64,000 bases of DNA from Bifidobacterium polysaccharolyticum (GTDB lineage Bacteria > Actinomycetota > Actinomycetes > Actinomycetales > Bifidobacteriaceae). A model generated the notes under the pieces. The model searched no databases. It worked only from the letters and a program-made list of their open reading frames with translations, and had not been told where the DNA came from. Positions 45,415-54,136 of the stretch are shown here, one piece after another. Position numbers and translations under genes: made by a program. Numbering within the stretch: the first letter of the stretch is position 1; each line of letters begins with the position of its first letter. The stretch is taken from NCBI RefSeq assembly GCF_016101585.1, contig NZ_JACFQG010000001.1, positions 372,001-436,000 of the forward strand, written 5' to 3'.

Positions 45415-45456
45415 CAGGGCCGCACCCAGGCTGTTTCGCCACTGGGTGCGGCCCTG
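45415..45456 (-). terminator. Terminator hairpin of tig
   Basis: CAGGGCCGCACCCAG (45415-45429) and its exact complement (45442-45456) form a 15-base perfect stem with a 12-base loop, beginning 18 bases after the tig stop. No U-tract follows on either side. Confidence 0.75.
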
Positions 45457-45474
45457 TTCGCTGCTTTGAAAAAG

Positions 45475-46851
45475 CTACTCCTGATCCTGGGAGAGCTGGT
45501 CGGCCACTTCAGCCGCAGCAGAGGCAGCCTGGACGCTCTCGTCCTGCTCCTCCTGGGCCTCGGACTCATCCTCGCCCAGGAAGCGGCTCAGGTCCACCTC
45601 CTGGCCATCGGGATCCTTGAAGGTGACGGCCCGCATTCCGGCCAGCATACCCTTGGAGCGGCCGACCTCCTGCACGGCCGAACCCAGCTGGCCGTTACGG
45701 ACGATGCCGTTGATGAAGGCGCTGGGATCCATACCATACTGCTGGGCGATGGAGGCCAGGAAGTTGGTCACGTCAGCCTGGCTGACCGTGATGCCCAGCT
45801 TCTCAGCCAAGGCATCCAGGGTCATCTGGTCGCGCAGCTCCTTCTCCACAGTCTGTTCGGCCTCGGCCTTCTCGTCCTTGCTGGCCTTGTCGGGATCCTT
45901 GCCGGTGTTCTTAAGCTGATCGGTCACCATGGACTGCTTGATGCCCTTGGGCACCGGGATGTCCAGGTCGTCCTGGAGCTTAGCGATGAAGGCATCGCGG
46001 GCGTCAGTGGCCTGCCGACCCTCGGCATCCACCTGGCACTGCTTGCGTACGTCCTCGCGCAGCTCCTTCAGTGTCTCGAACTCCGAGGCCTCCTTGGCGA
46101 ACTCGTCGTCCAGGTCGGGCAGTTCCTCGGCCTTGACCGAGTTGACCTTGACCTTGATTTGGGCCTTCTCGCCCTGGTGCTCGCCGGCCTCCAGGGTACC
46201 CTCGAAGGTGGTCTCTTCCCCGGCGGACAGCCCGTCAAGGGCCTCATCCAGGCCATCCAGCATGGTGTTGGAGCCCAGCTCGTAGCTGACCCCCTGCTGG
46301 GAGTCCACGGACTCACCGTCGATGACGGCATCCAGATCGATGTTGGCGTAGTCACCTTTGGTGGCGGGGCGATCCACGCTGACCAGGGTGCCGAAACGCT
46401 GACGCAGGTTGTCCAGACGCTTGTCCACGTCCTCGTCGGTGACGGCAGGCTTGGGGACCTCAATCTCCATGCCCTCAATGTCGGGAAGCTCGAACTTGGG
46501 ACGAATCTCCACCTCGGCGGTGAACTTAAGCTTGGTGTCGTCCTTGGCCGAGGAAGGAATGTCCTTGACATCGATCTGCGGCTGGGCCATGGCGTGCAGC
46601 TGCTTCTCCTCCAGAGCCTTGGAATAGAGTTCGGGCACGCCCGCGTTGACGGCCTCGCCCGCCACGCTGGCAAAGCCTACGCGCTGATCGATGATGGGTC
46701 CAGGCACATGGCCTTTGCGGAAGCCGGGGATGGTCACCTGCTTGCCGATCTCCTTACGGGCCTGATCCAGGTAGGGGTTCAGCTCATCGGGATCGACGGT
46801 GATGGTGAGCCTGACCTTGGTGGGCTCGAGGTTTCTGACGCTGATTTTCAC
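45475..46851 (-). CDS. tig: Trigger factor (peptidyl-prolyl isomerase, ribosome-bound chaperone)
   Basis: Chaperone that meets nascent chains at the ribosome exit tunnel. The N-terminal ribosome-binding motif is seen as GFRKGHVPG (about residues 37-45). An FKBP-type PPIase domain follows ([14 protein letters not shown]), and the C-terminal helical domain ends in a Glu/Gln/Ser-rich acidic tail. I choose GTG at 46851, preceded by GGAG at 6 bases; this begins [10 protein letters not shown], like bifidobacterial homologues. The ATG at 46872 has no site. Upstream of clpP1P2, as in many bacteria. Confidence 0.96.
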   Translation of the reverse strand: MKISVRNLEPTKVRLTITVDPDELNPYLDQARKEIGKQVTIPGFRKGHVPGPIIDQRVGFASVAGEAVNAGVPELYSKALEEKQLHAMAQPQIDVKDIPSSAKDDTKLKFTAEVEIRPKFELPDIEGMEIEVPKPAVTDEDVDKRLDNLRQRFGTLVSVDRPATKGDYANIDLDAVIDGESVDSQQGVSYELGSNTMLDGLDEALDGLSAGEETTFEGTLEAGEHQGEKAQIKVKVNSVKAEELPDLDDEFAKEASEFETLKELREDVRKQCQVDAEGRQATDARDAFIAKLQDDLDIPVPKGIKQSMVTDQLKNTGKDPDKASKDEKAEAEQTVEKELRDQMTLDALAEKLGITVSQADVTNFLASIAQQYGMDPSAFINGIVRNGQLGSAVQEVGRSKGMLAGMRAVTFKDPDGQEVDLSRFLGEDESEAQEEQDESVQAASAAAEVADQLSQDQE

Positions 46852-46900
46852 GCTGCGCTCCAATTCATCCAAACCGTTTGATCTGCCAGTAAGGCAACCG

Positions 46901-48187
46901 TTACATAATAGCGCGAGTCAGAGACTCTGACAGGAGTGAAACCTGCCAGGGGCGGGCACCCTCCTGATGCAAAAAGTCGGCCACATCGCGCTTTTCCGGT
47001 TCGTCTGTCCAGCAGAGGTTGCGCAGGTAGCGGGGCTTGATCAGAATCTCGTCGGGTGTGTTGGTCCGGCGTCCCACTTCAGTCACCGCCTTGCGCGCTG
47101 CCTCCAGCCTTGCAAACCGGTCCGGATGACGATGCCGCCAGATCTGCATGGACTTGGGAGCATTGGTCTCCTCACACCGCGGCTTGGGAGGCACCGGCAG
47201 CTCTTCGGTAGGCAGACTCAGCGCCTCCAGAATAGCCTGTTTCCAGACTGCGGACCTGACCCGGCGCTGGATGGGCGCATAGCGCTCGAACATGCGGTCC
47301 TGCTCGCCGCCGGTGTGGATCCTGACCCGCTCGTTCAAGGATCGGATGGCTCGGAACTGCGCGTTGTTGTGCGGCTTGAGTCTGCCGGCCTCGATGATGG
47401 CCTTGTCGGGCAGGAGGAGCGTCGGAGCGATGTCGTTGCGTCTGGCCAGCTGATCCCTGACGGTCCACAACGAGCGGGCCACAGCCAGGCCTCGACGGTC
47501 ATTGTGCAAGGCGTTGATATGCGAGATATGTCGCCAGGGCTGCTCAGGCTCCGGCTTGGGGATTTTGCCCTGCTCCAGCAACCAGGCGAATTCCTGCCTG
47601 GCCCATTCATTCTTGCCGTGACTGCGCAGGTCCTCCAGCTCGCGCGTTCGCACCTGATCCAGCAGCTCCACGTCCAAGGCTGCGTAATTGCGCCAATCAC
47701 GCGGCAGTGGGCGGTAGGACCAGTCTGCGGCAGAATGCTCCTTGGCCAGCGTCAGCCCCAGGTAGTGCGCGGTCACTGCAGACAGGCCGTAATGCCCCAG
47801 ATTAAGCATCCTGGCTGCAAGCTCGGTATCGAAGAGAGAGGAGGGCCTCATGCCCAACGCATAGAAGCCAGGCAGATCCTGAGGAGAGTCATGAATGATC
47901 CACTGGGCCCCATCAACAGCCTTATTGAATTCCGACCAGTCACAGCCCGCCTTCATCAGCGCCGGTGGGTCCAGCAGGAATATCCCCGCTCCCCGGCGCT
48001 TGAACTGGACCAGGTAGTCGTCGTGGCCATAGCGGAAGCCAGAGGCCCGTTCAGCATCCGCGGCCAGCGCACCGCTCCCCTTTGACAGCATTCGACAGGC
48101 CCGGCGGTATTCGGCCATATCGTCGATGACCGACGGCACACCCTGGGCGGGCTCTGAAAGCAGCTGCGTCTTAGGTTCCGTGGTCAC
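46901..48187 (-). CDS. rnd: Ribonuclease D-type 3'-5' exonuclease with HRDC domain
   Basis: DEDD-superfamily exonuclease that trims structured RNA 3' ends. The catalytic acids are in DAERAS (Asp44, Glu46), IIHDSPQDL and YAALDVELL (the DEDDy Tyr and Asp). An HRDC-like helical region follows (RRGLAVARSLWTVRDQLARR, residues about 225-310). The C-terminal 100 residues are extra. 428 residues with a GTG start (GAGG 11 bases upstream). Transcribed toward tig, 49 bases away. Confidence 0.9.
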   Translation of the reverse strand: MTTEPKTQLLSEPAQGVPSVIDDMAEYRRACRMLSKGSGALAADAERASGFRYGHDDYLVQFKRRGAGIFLLDPPALMKAGCDWSEFNKAVDGAQWIIHDSPQDLPGFYALGMRPSSLFDTELAARMLNLGHYGLSAVTAHYLGLTLAKEHSAADWSYRPLPRDWRNYAALDVELLDQVRTRELEDLRSHGKNEWARQEFAWLLEQGKIPKPEPEQPWRHISHINALHNDRRGLAVARSLWTVRDQLARRNDIAPTLLLPDKAIIEAGRLKPHNNAQFRAIRSLNERVRIHTGGEQDRMFERYAPIQRRVRSAVWKQAILEALSLPTEELPVPPKPRCEETNAPKSMQIWRHRHPDRFARLEAARKAVTEVGRRTNTPDEILIKPRYLRNLCWTDEPEKRDVADFLHQEGARPWQVSLLSESLTRAIM

Positions 48188-48538
48188 CTGCGCTCAACCT
48201 CTTTTTTAGTTTGTCTTCCATCACGCTACCGGACCGACCGGCCCGGAAAACACACGCCTGAAAGCATAGTCCATGGCCTCAACCCACCGATAAACCCTTG
48301 CTAAGCAGACTTCGTCGACAATTGATCGATTTACGGGGTTGATCATTTACCAAGCCGGTCATTCACCGTGCCCGGCATTTAGTGAATCTGACAGTGAGTG
48401 AGTCTGTCATTCGCTGATTGGCTGGCTGGTCTCCGCTCAAGCAAACAAAACTCCCCACGACATCTGCCGTGGGGAGTCACAAGAAAATTAATTGGCTTTC
48501 TCCTGGGTCCGTCATGGAACCACAAAGGGTTCTGAGGC
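48188..48538. other. Intergenic region between rnd and pflA
   Basis: About 350 bases without a gene. From about 48340 to 48415 short variants of TCATTTACC/TCATTCACC recur, followed by an imperfect inverted repeat with GACAG and CTGTC arms (48384-48412). The pflA terminator lies at 48450-48477. The repeats may be the upstream control region of rnd, though they are 150 or more bases from its start. Confidence 0.45.
48444..48477 (-). terminator. Rho-independent terminator of the pflB-pflA operon
   Basis: ACTCCCCACG (48450-48459) and CGTGGGGAGT (48468-48477) form a perfect 10-base stem. On the minus strand it is followed by TTTGTTTGC. It ends transcription about 60 bases after pflA. Confidence 0.85.
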
Positions 48539-49420
48539 TCAGTAGACCACGAAGCCATGGGCCTCCAGCTGCTTCTTGACCCTATCCTTCAGGGCCGCCG
48601 AGGGGCCTTTGGCATCCTCCAGTGGGTAGGGAATGCGCAGCTCATGCCATTTGGGCCGTCCAAGCTGATGGAAGGGAAGCACATCAATGTGCTCAATGGC
48701 ATCCTTGAACTGTTCGCACACACGAGCGACATTCTCGACGTTCTCCTCCGAGTCGGTCAGCCCAGGCACCAGCACAAAGCGAACCCAGATCTTACTACCA
48801 CGGGCGGCAAGACGCTTGCCAAATTCGATCGTGGGGGCCAGGGTGCCGCCGGTCACCTTCTTGTAGGTGGTCTCGTCGCCAGATTTGACATCCAACAGGC
48901 ACAGGTCGATATCGTCAATCATGGCATCTGTGTAGTTGCGATTGAGGAAGCCTGAGGTGTCCAGGCATGTGTGGACGCCCATCTCCTTGGCGGCCCGAAA
49001 GACGCGTGAGACAAAGGCTGCCTGCATCATGGACTCGCCGCCGCTGAAGGTGATTCCTCCGCCCGTACTTTTGAAGAGGTCCTGGTAGCGGGCCACCTTA
49101 TCGATCATGGCCTGTAGGTATACGGGCTGGCCATCGCGCATCTTCCAGGTGTCAGGATTCTGGCAGTACTGGCAACGCAGGGGGCATCCGCTCATGAAGA
49201 CGGTCATCCTTGTGCCCGGCCCGTCCACTGAGGTATTGATGTCCCAGGAGTGAACAAATCCGATGTCGCCCGTGCGCAGGGCATTCATGCGGTCGTGCCG
49301 GTCCAGTCCAATGGGCGATTCGAACCCCGAAAGGCCGCCCATCAGGGTCTGGCTCTGGTAAACCTTGGATTCCTTGAGCATGTGCGGCTGTGTGGTATGG
49401 AAGGTGGTGGTCTCCGTCAT
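48539..49420 (-). CDS. pflA: Pyruvate formate-lyase activating enzyme (radical SAM)
   Basis: Installs the glycyl radical on pyruvate formate-lyase using S-adenosylmethionine and a [4Fe-4S] cluster. The cluster motif is CPLRCQYC (CxxxCxxC, about residue 80), preceded by SVDGPGTRMTVFMSGC; the SAM-binding ITFSGGESMMQ follows. An N-terminal extension of about 45 residues precedes the usual start. The ATG at 49420 has AGGAGG 5 bases upstream. Downstream of pflB, with a GC-rich hairpin in between. Confidence 0.96.
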   Translation of the reverse strand: MTETTTFHTTQPHMLKESKVYQSQTLMGGLSGFESPIGLDRHDRMNALRTGDIGFVHSWDINTSVDGPGTRMTVFMSGCPLRCQYCQNPDTWKMRDGQPVYLQAMIDKVARYQDLFKSTGGGITFSGGESMMQAAFVSRVFRAAKEMGVHTCLDTSGFLNRNYTDAMIDDIDLCLLDVKSGDETTYKKVTGGTLAPTIEFGKRLAARGSKIWVRFVLVPGLTDSEENVENVARVCEQFKDAIEHIDVLPFHQLGRPKWHELRIPYPLEDAKGPSAALKDRVKKQLEAHGFVVY

Positions 49421-49445
49421 TGGATCCTCCTGAAAAAGACGAAAA

Positions 49446-49475
49446 GGGGGCGGGGCCTTGGTGCGCCCCGCCCCA
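49446..49475 (-). terminator. GC-rich hairpin between pflB and pflA
   Basis: GGGGCGGGG and CCCCGCCCC arms around a 10-base loop lie in the 98-base gap between pflB and pflA. No long T-tract follows, so it may attenuate or stabilise: more pflB than pflA transcript would result. The stem also sits just upstream of the pflA ribosome binding site. Confidence 0.6.
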
Positions 49476-49518
49476 TGATTCACCGTCTCATCAACGGTTG
49501 ACTATCGCACAAGGGCGA

Positions 49519-51900
49519 TCAGTCGGTCACCGCACCCTGGTGGAAGGTGCGGGAGATCACGTCGAGCTGCTGCTCGCGGGTCAGCTTGACGAAGTTGACG
49601 GCGTAGCCCGAGACGCGCACAGTCAGGTGCGGGTACTTCTCGGGGTGTTCGACGGCATCCTCCAGCTGCTCCTTGCGCAGGACGTTGATGTTGGCGTGGT
49701 AGAGCCCGTGGCCGTTGCCAGCGTCCAGGATGCCCACCAGGTTGTTGATGCGCTCATCCTCGTCGCGGCCCAGGCCGTCAGGGGTGATCGTGTTGGTCAG
49801 CGAGATGCCGTCCAGGGCGTCGTCGTAGTCGATCTTGCCCACGGAGAACATGGAGGGCAGCATGCCGTGCGAATCCATGCCATTCTCGGGGTTGGCTCCG
49901 GGAGCGTACGGGGTGCCCTTCTTGTGGCCGGAGGGGAAGGACCCGGTGTTCTTGCCATACTCCACGTTGGAGGTGATGGTCAGGATGGACTGGGTCGGCA
50001 CAGCGCCACGGTAGACAGGCAGACGCTTGATCTGGCCCATAACGGTGGAGACAGTCCACTTGGCCAGGTCGTCGGCGCGATCGTCGTCGTTGCCGTAGAT
50101 CGGGAACTCGCCGACGGTCTTGTAGTTGACGATCAGATCGTCGTCAGCGCCCTCGACATACTCAGGGGTGCCCTTGGCATCCTTGTTGTAGATCGGGTAG
50201 ACCTTGGCGTACTTGATAGCCGACAGGGAGTCAGCGGCGATGGACAGGCCGGACATGCCGCAACCCAGGGTGCGGTAGACCTCCTTGTCGTGCAGGGCCA
50301 TCTCAATGGACTCGTAGTCGTACTTATCGTGCATGTAGTGGATGATGTTCAGAGCCTCGACGTAGGTCTCGCTCAGCCACTCCAGGGCCTTCTCGTAGTT
50401 GTCCTTGACCTCCTGGAAGTCCAGAGAACCGTCTTCCTTGGGGGTGACAGGCTTGATCACGTCCTTGTCGATGACCTGCATGCCGGTCATCTCGTCACGG
50501 CCGCCGTTCATGGCGTACAACAGAGCCTTGGCGGAGTTGACGCGGGCGCCGAAGAACTGCATCTGCTTGCCGACCCTCATGGGGGACACGCAGCAGGCGA
50601 TGGCAGCGTCATCACCCCAGTGGGCGCGAATGTCCTTGTCGGACTCGTACTGGATGGCGGAGGTGTCGATGGAGATACGGGCACAGAAGCGCTTGTAGCC
50701 CTCAGGCAGCTTCGGATCCCAGAAGATGGTGATGTTGGGCTCGGGACCGGGTCCAAGGTGCTCCAAGGTCAGAGTAGCCAGCAGACGGAAGGAGGTCTTG
50801 GTGACCATGGGCCTGCCATCGTCGCCGAAGCCAGCGTCGGACCAAGTGGCCCAGTAGGGGTCGCCCGAGAAGATGTTGTCGTAGTCCTTGGTCCGCAGGA
50901 AGCGCACGATGCGCAGCTTCATCACGATGTTGTCGATGATCTCCTGGGCATCGGTCTCGTCGATCAGGCCAGCGGCCAGATCACGCTCGAAGTAGACGTC
51001 GAAGAAAGCAGACAGGCGGCCGATGGACATAGCGGCACCATCCTGGCTCTTGACCGAAGCCAGGTAAGCCATGTAGGTCCACTGCACAGCTTCCTTGGCG
51101 TTCATGGCAGGACGGCTCAGGTCCAGGCCGTACTCCTTGCCCAGGTTCAGCAACTGCTTCAGAGCCTTGATCTGCTCAGCGTGCTCCTCACGGAAGCGGA
51201 TCCAGTGCTCGATCTCTTCCTCGGTGAAGTCGTTACGGTAAGGAATCGAATCCTTGTCGGCCTTCTTGCGGGCAATCAGCTCATCAATGCCATACAGGGC
51301 CACACGACGGTAGTCGCCAATAATGCGGCCACGGCCGTAAGCATCGGGCAGACCAGTCAGAATCTTGTTGTGGCGGGCCAGCTTGATCCTCTTGGTGTAA
51401 ACATCGAAGACTCCATCGTTGTGGGTCTTGCGATACCGAGTGAAGATCTTCTTGACTTCAGGATCGGGCTCCTTGCCGGCCTCCTTGAGGGCCTGCTCAA
51501 CCATACGCCAGCCGCCATAGGGCATCATCGCACGCTTGCAGGGGACATCGGTCTGAATGCCGACAATCACGTCGTCTTGTGTTTCGCCGGCAGGCTTGCC
51601 ATCGATGTATCCGGCTGGGAAGGCGTCAATGCCCGCCGGAGTGTGGGTGTCCACGTCGTAGACGCGCTGCTTGCGCTCTACGGCAAGGAAATTGTCATCC
51701 AGGTAGTTCCACAGGAACTTGGTCTTCTCTGTAGCCGGCGCGAGGAAGGATTCGTCACCGGTGTACGGAGTGTAGTTCTTTTGAATGAAGTCGCGAACGT
51801 CGATGTCTTTCTTCCAGTCCTCGCCCTTGAAGCCCTTCCAAGCCTTGGCTTGCAGCTCTGCGGGAGAGACGGTATTGGTCTCAACTGCTGTCATAGTCAA
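49519..51900 (-). CDS. pflB: Formate C-acetyltransferase (pyruvate formate-lyase)
   Basis: Glycyl-radical enzyme that splits pyruvate with CoA into acetyl-CoA and formate, the branch beside lactate in bifidobacterial fermentation. 793 residues; the catalytic Cys pair is at 436-437 (IACCVSPM). The radical glycine is in RVSGYAV (about Gly765). Start at ATG 51900 with AAGGAG 7 bases upstream. Followed by pflA on the same strand. A CRP/FNR-type palindrome lies about 90 bases upstream. Confidence 0.98.
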   Translation of the reverse strand: MTMTAVETNTVSPAELQAKAWKGFKGEDWKKDIDVRDFIQKNYTPYTGDESFLAPATEKTKFLWNYLDDNFLAVERKQRVYDVDTHTPAGIDAFPAGYIDGKPAGETQDDVIVGIQTDVPCKRAMMPYGGWRMVEQALKEAGKEPDPEVKKIFTRYRKTHNDGVFDVYTKRIKLARHNKILTGLPDAYGRGRIIGDYRRVALYGIDELIARKKADKDSIPYRNDFTEEEIEHWIRFREEHAEQIKALKQLLNLGKEYGLDLSRPAMNAKEAVQWTYMAYLASVKSQDGAAMSIGRLSAFFDVYFERDLAAGLIDETDAQEIIDNIVMKLRIVRFLRTKDYDNIFSGDPYWATWSDAGFGDDGRPMVTKTSFRLLATLTLEHLGPGPEPNITIFWDPKLPEGYKRFCARISIDTSAIQYESDKDIRAHWGDDAAIACCVSPMRVGKQMQFFGARVNSAKALLYAMNGGRDEMTGMQVIDKDVIKPVTPKEDGSLDFQEVKDNYEKALEWLSETYVEALNIIHYMHDKYDYESIEMALHDKEVYRTLGCGMSGLSIAADSLSAIKYAKVYPIYNKDAKGTPEYVEGADDDLIVNYKTVGEFPIYGNDDDRADDLAKWTVSTVMGQIKRLPVYRGAVPTQSILTITSNVEYGKNTGSFPSGHKKGTPYAPGANPENGMDSHGMLPSMFSVGKIDYDDALDGISLTNTITPDGLGRDEDERINNLVGILDAGNGHGLYHANINVLRKEQLEDAVEHPEKYPHLTVRVSGYAVNFVKLTREQQLDVISRTFHQGAVTD

Positions 51901-51990
51901 CTCCTTGTTGATATGGTCAATGGCGCTTCCTCACACCACTGTCACTTTCAAGTATAGGGGGCGCATTACCACGGGAAACCGAATCACGAC

Positions 51991-52004
51991 GTGAGCTATA
52001 TCAC
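51991..52004. promoter_or_regulatory. CRP/FNR-type palindrome upstream of pflB
   Basis: GTGAGCTATATCAC: GTGA and TCAC arms separated by 6 bases, the form bound by CRP/FNR-superfamily regulators. Located 91-104 bases upstream of the pflB start. No such regulator gene is in the window. Confidence 0.55.
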
Positions 52005-52136
52005 ACTGCGAGCAGACTCGCAATAGGCGCCACGCCCATATCCTGCAAGCTCGCCTGGCACACCGCCTGAGCCCCGATCCATTCTGATTGCTCAGCCAAC
52101 TGGTTGCCAACGCTGGTGTGCGATCCAGCGGAAGCT

Positions 52137-52373
52137 TCATCTGTCAGCTGAGGACTGTTCCTGCCCTGGATCACCCTCCCAGGCCTGCCGCCAACGGCGG
52201 TCCTCTTCATCCCATTCCTTGTTCCGGCGCTTGGCAATCTTCCAGGCATCGAGGGCCTCCTGCCTGCTGTGGTAGGGGCCCATCCGCCTGTCCTGCGGAG
52301 ACAGCTTGCCCTGCTCGGGTCTGCCGGTGACGGTGTTGAAGTACCAGGCCGCTTGCTCCTGTTCGGAACCCAT
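52137..52373 (-). CDS. Small conserved actinobacterial protein, SPOR-like
   Basis: 78 residues, soluble, beginning MGSEQEQAAWYFNTVTG. The pattern WYFNxxTG, then KLSPQDRRMGPYHSRQEA and a highly charged helix (KIAKRRNKEWDEEDRRWRQA), is shared by small actinobacterial proteins often annotated as SPOR-domain-like. Function unknown. It starts 5 bases after the nadE stop at an ATG (52373), so it is probably co-transcribed with nadE. Confidence 0.75.
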   Translation of the reverse strand: MGSEQEQAAWYFNTVTGRPEQGKLSPQDRRMGPYHSRQEALDAWKIAKRRNKEWDEEDRRWRQAWEGDPGQEQSSADR

Positions 52374-52378
52374 GGCGA

Positions 52379-54052
52379 TCACTCCCTGAAAGCGTTGGTG
52401 ACGGGCAGCCGCCGGTCCCGGCCGAAGGCCAGGGAGGTGACCTTGGGCCCCAGCGGGTACTGGCGCCGCTTCCACTCGGCCCGATCCACCAGCCGCATGA
52501 CCGTGTCGACCGTGTCGGGATCGAAGCCGTCGGCCAGAAGGTCGGCCCGACCATGCGCATGCTCGATGTATGCCTCAAGGACCTTGTCGAGCAGGCTGTA
52601 GTCTGGCAGGGAATCAGAGTCTTTTTGCCCTTGGCGCAGCTCGGCCGAGGGAGGCTTGACGATGGAGTTGACCGGGATGGGCTCACGCTCACCCCTTGCC
52701 TGGGCCTCAGCGTTGCGCCAGCGGGCCAGCTGCCAGACCCGGGTTTTGAGCAGATCCTTGATGGGTGCGTAACCGCCGACCGCATCGCCATAAATAGTTG
52801 AATAGCCACAGGCCAGCTCGGACTTGTTTCCGGTGGCCAGGGCCAGAAGCCCCTCGGCATTCGCGTAGGCCATGACAATGACGCCGCGTATCCGAGCCTG
52901 CAGATTCTCTTCCGCTACCCCTTCCAGATGCAACTGCCCTTGGAAGGCATCAAATTCCGGGCCTATGGCTTGGACCACGTAACGCACGCCCAAACGCTGG
53001 GCCAGGTCGGCAGCATCATCCCGGGAACCTTCCGAAGAATAACGGCTGGGCATGGAGATGCCGCGTACATGCTCCCCCCCGCAGGCATCGGCGGCCATGG
53101 TGGCCACCAGGGCCGAGTCGATTCCGCCTGACAGCCCCAGGCAGACGCCCGTAAAGTGGTTCTTGGCCATATAGTCTTTCAGCCCCAACACGCAGGCCCG
53201 ATAGACCTCCTCATCCCCGGGCATCTCTTCGGCCATGCATGACTCACTGGGCAGTGGGCGCTCCCCTGGTGCAGGAAGGGTCCAAGTAGACAGATCCTGG
53301 ACGAATCTAGGCGAGCGCTCCAGCAAGGTGCCATCCTGGTTCACCACGAAACTGCCGCCGTCAAAGACCAGATCGTCCTGCCCGCCCACCTGGTTCAGGT
53401 AGAGCAGAGGCGCACCGACCTGCTTGGCCCGGCGAGCCGCTAACTCGTAGCGGACATGCCCCTTGCCCTCCTCGAAGGGAGAGCCATTGATGGTCACCAG
53501 GAGGTCAATGCCCCTGCCAGCCAGGTCGCTGATGGGATCGCCCTCCTGCCAGATGTCCTCGCAGATGGCCAGCCCTATCCGGTGCCCCTGCACCTCCAGG
53601 ACCACAGTCCTATCCCCCGGGGTAAAAATCCTGTATTCGTCAAAGACCCCGTAGTTGGGCAGGAAGTGCTTGTCGTAGCCGGCCTCGACCCGCCCCTGGT
53701 GCAGGACCACCAGCCGATTGCGAGGCCTGTCCTGATCCGTATCGGTGCCAACGGTCCCCACGATCACATACAGATGGCCCAGACCCTGCTCGTCCAGCTC
53801 CTTGGCCAGACGGTCGGCCCTAGACCAGGCGGCCCTACGAAAGCTGGCACGAAATGCCAGGTCCTCGATTGGGTAACCGGTCAGGCTCATCTCGGGAAAG
53901 ACCACCAGGGTCGCTCCCTGCTCAGCTGCCTTTCGGGAGTAGTCCATAATAATGTCGGCGTTGCCGTCAAGATCGCCCACACAGGTGTCGATCTGAGCCA
54001 GAGCCACCAGCAGATCGCCATCCCGCCGCGGCTGTTCCTCTTGTTTGACCAT
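52379..54052 (-). CDS. nadE: Glutamine-dependent NAD+ synthetase
   Basis: Last step of NAD synthesis, amidating nicotinate adenine dinucleotide. The N-terminal nitrilase-type glutaminase has the Glu in FPEMSLTGYP and the Cys in AICEDIWQEG. The C-terminal synthetase has the PP-loop LGLSGGIDSALVATMA (about residue 297) and ATGNKSELACGYSTIYGD. 557 residues from ATG 54052; no clear ribosome binding site is seen before this start. Same strand as the small protein downstream. Confidence 0.95.
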   Translation of the reverse strand: MVKQEEQPRRDGDLLVALAQIDTCVGDLDGNADIIMDYSRKAAEQGATLVVFPEMSLTGYPIEDLAFRASFRRAAWSRADRLAKELDEQGLGHLYVIVGTVGTDTDQDRPRNRLVVLHQGRVEAGYDKHFLPNYGVFDEYRIFTPGDRTVVLEVQGHRIGLAICEDIWQEGDPISDLAGRGIDLLVTINGSPFEEGKGHVRYELAARRAKQVGAPLLYLNQVGGQDDLVFDGGSFVVNQDGTLLERSPRFVQDLSTWTLPAPGERPLPSESCMAEEMPGDEEVYRACVLGLKDYMAKNHFTGVCLGLSGGIDSALVATMAADACGGEHVRGISMPSRYSSEGSRDDAADLAQRLGVRYVVQAIGPEFDAFQGQLHLEGVAEENLQARIRGVIVMAYANAEGLLALATGNKSELACGYSTIYGDAVGGYAPIKDLLKTRVWQLARWRNAEAQARGEREPIPVNSIVKPPSAELRQGQKDSDSLPDYSLLDKVLEAYIEHAHGRADLLADGFDPDTVDTVMRLVDRAEWKRRQYPLGPKVTSLAFGRDRRLPVTNAFRE

Positions 54053-54136
54053 ACCAATGATTCTAAACCGTGCCTGGGCCTGCTGACCGGCAGACAATCC
54101 CAAAAAACCGAGGCAAAGAAGCAGGGTGCGGATGCC

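Noticed and set aside
45145-46881. 578-codon plus-strand open frame
   Set aside because: Antisense to tig and clpP1; its Leu/Val/Gly-rich translation matches no family and crosses the tig terminator.
49390-51957. 855-codon open frame on the plus strand
   Set aside because: It is antisense to pflB, which has full family motifs and a good ribosome binding site; the open frame follows from GC-rich codon usage.
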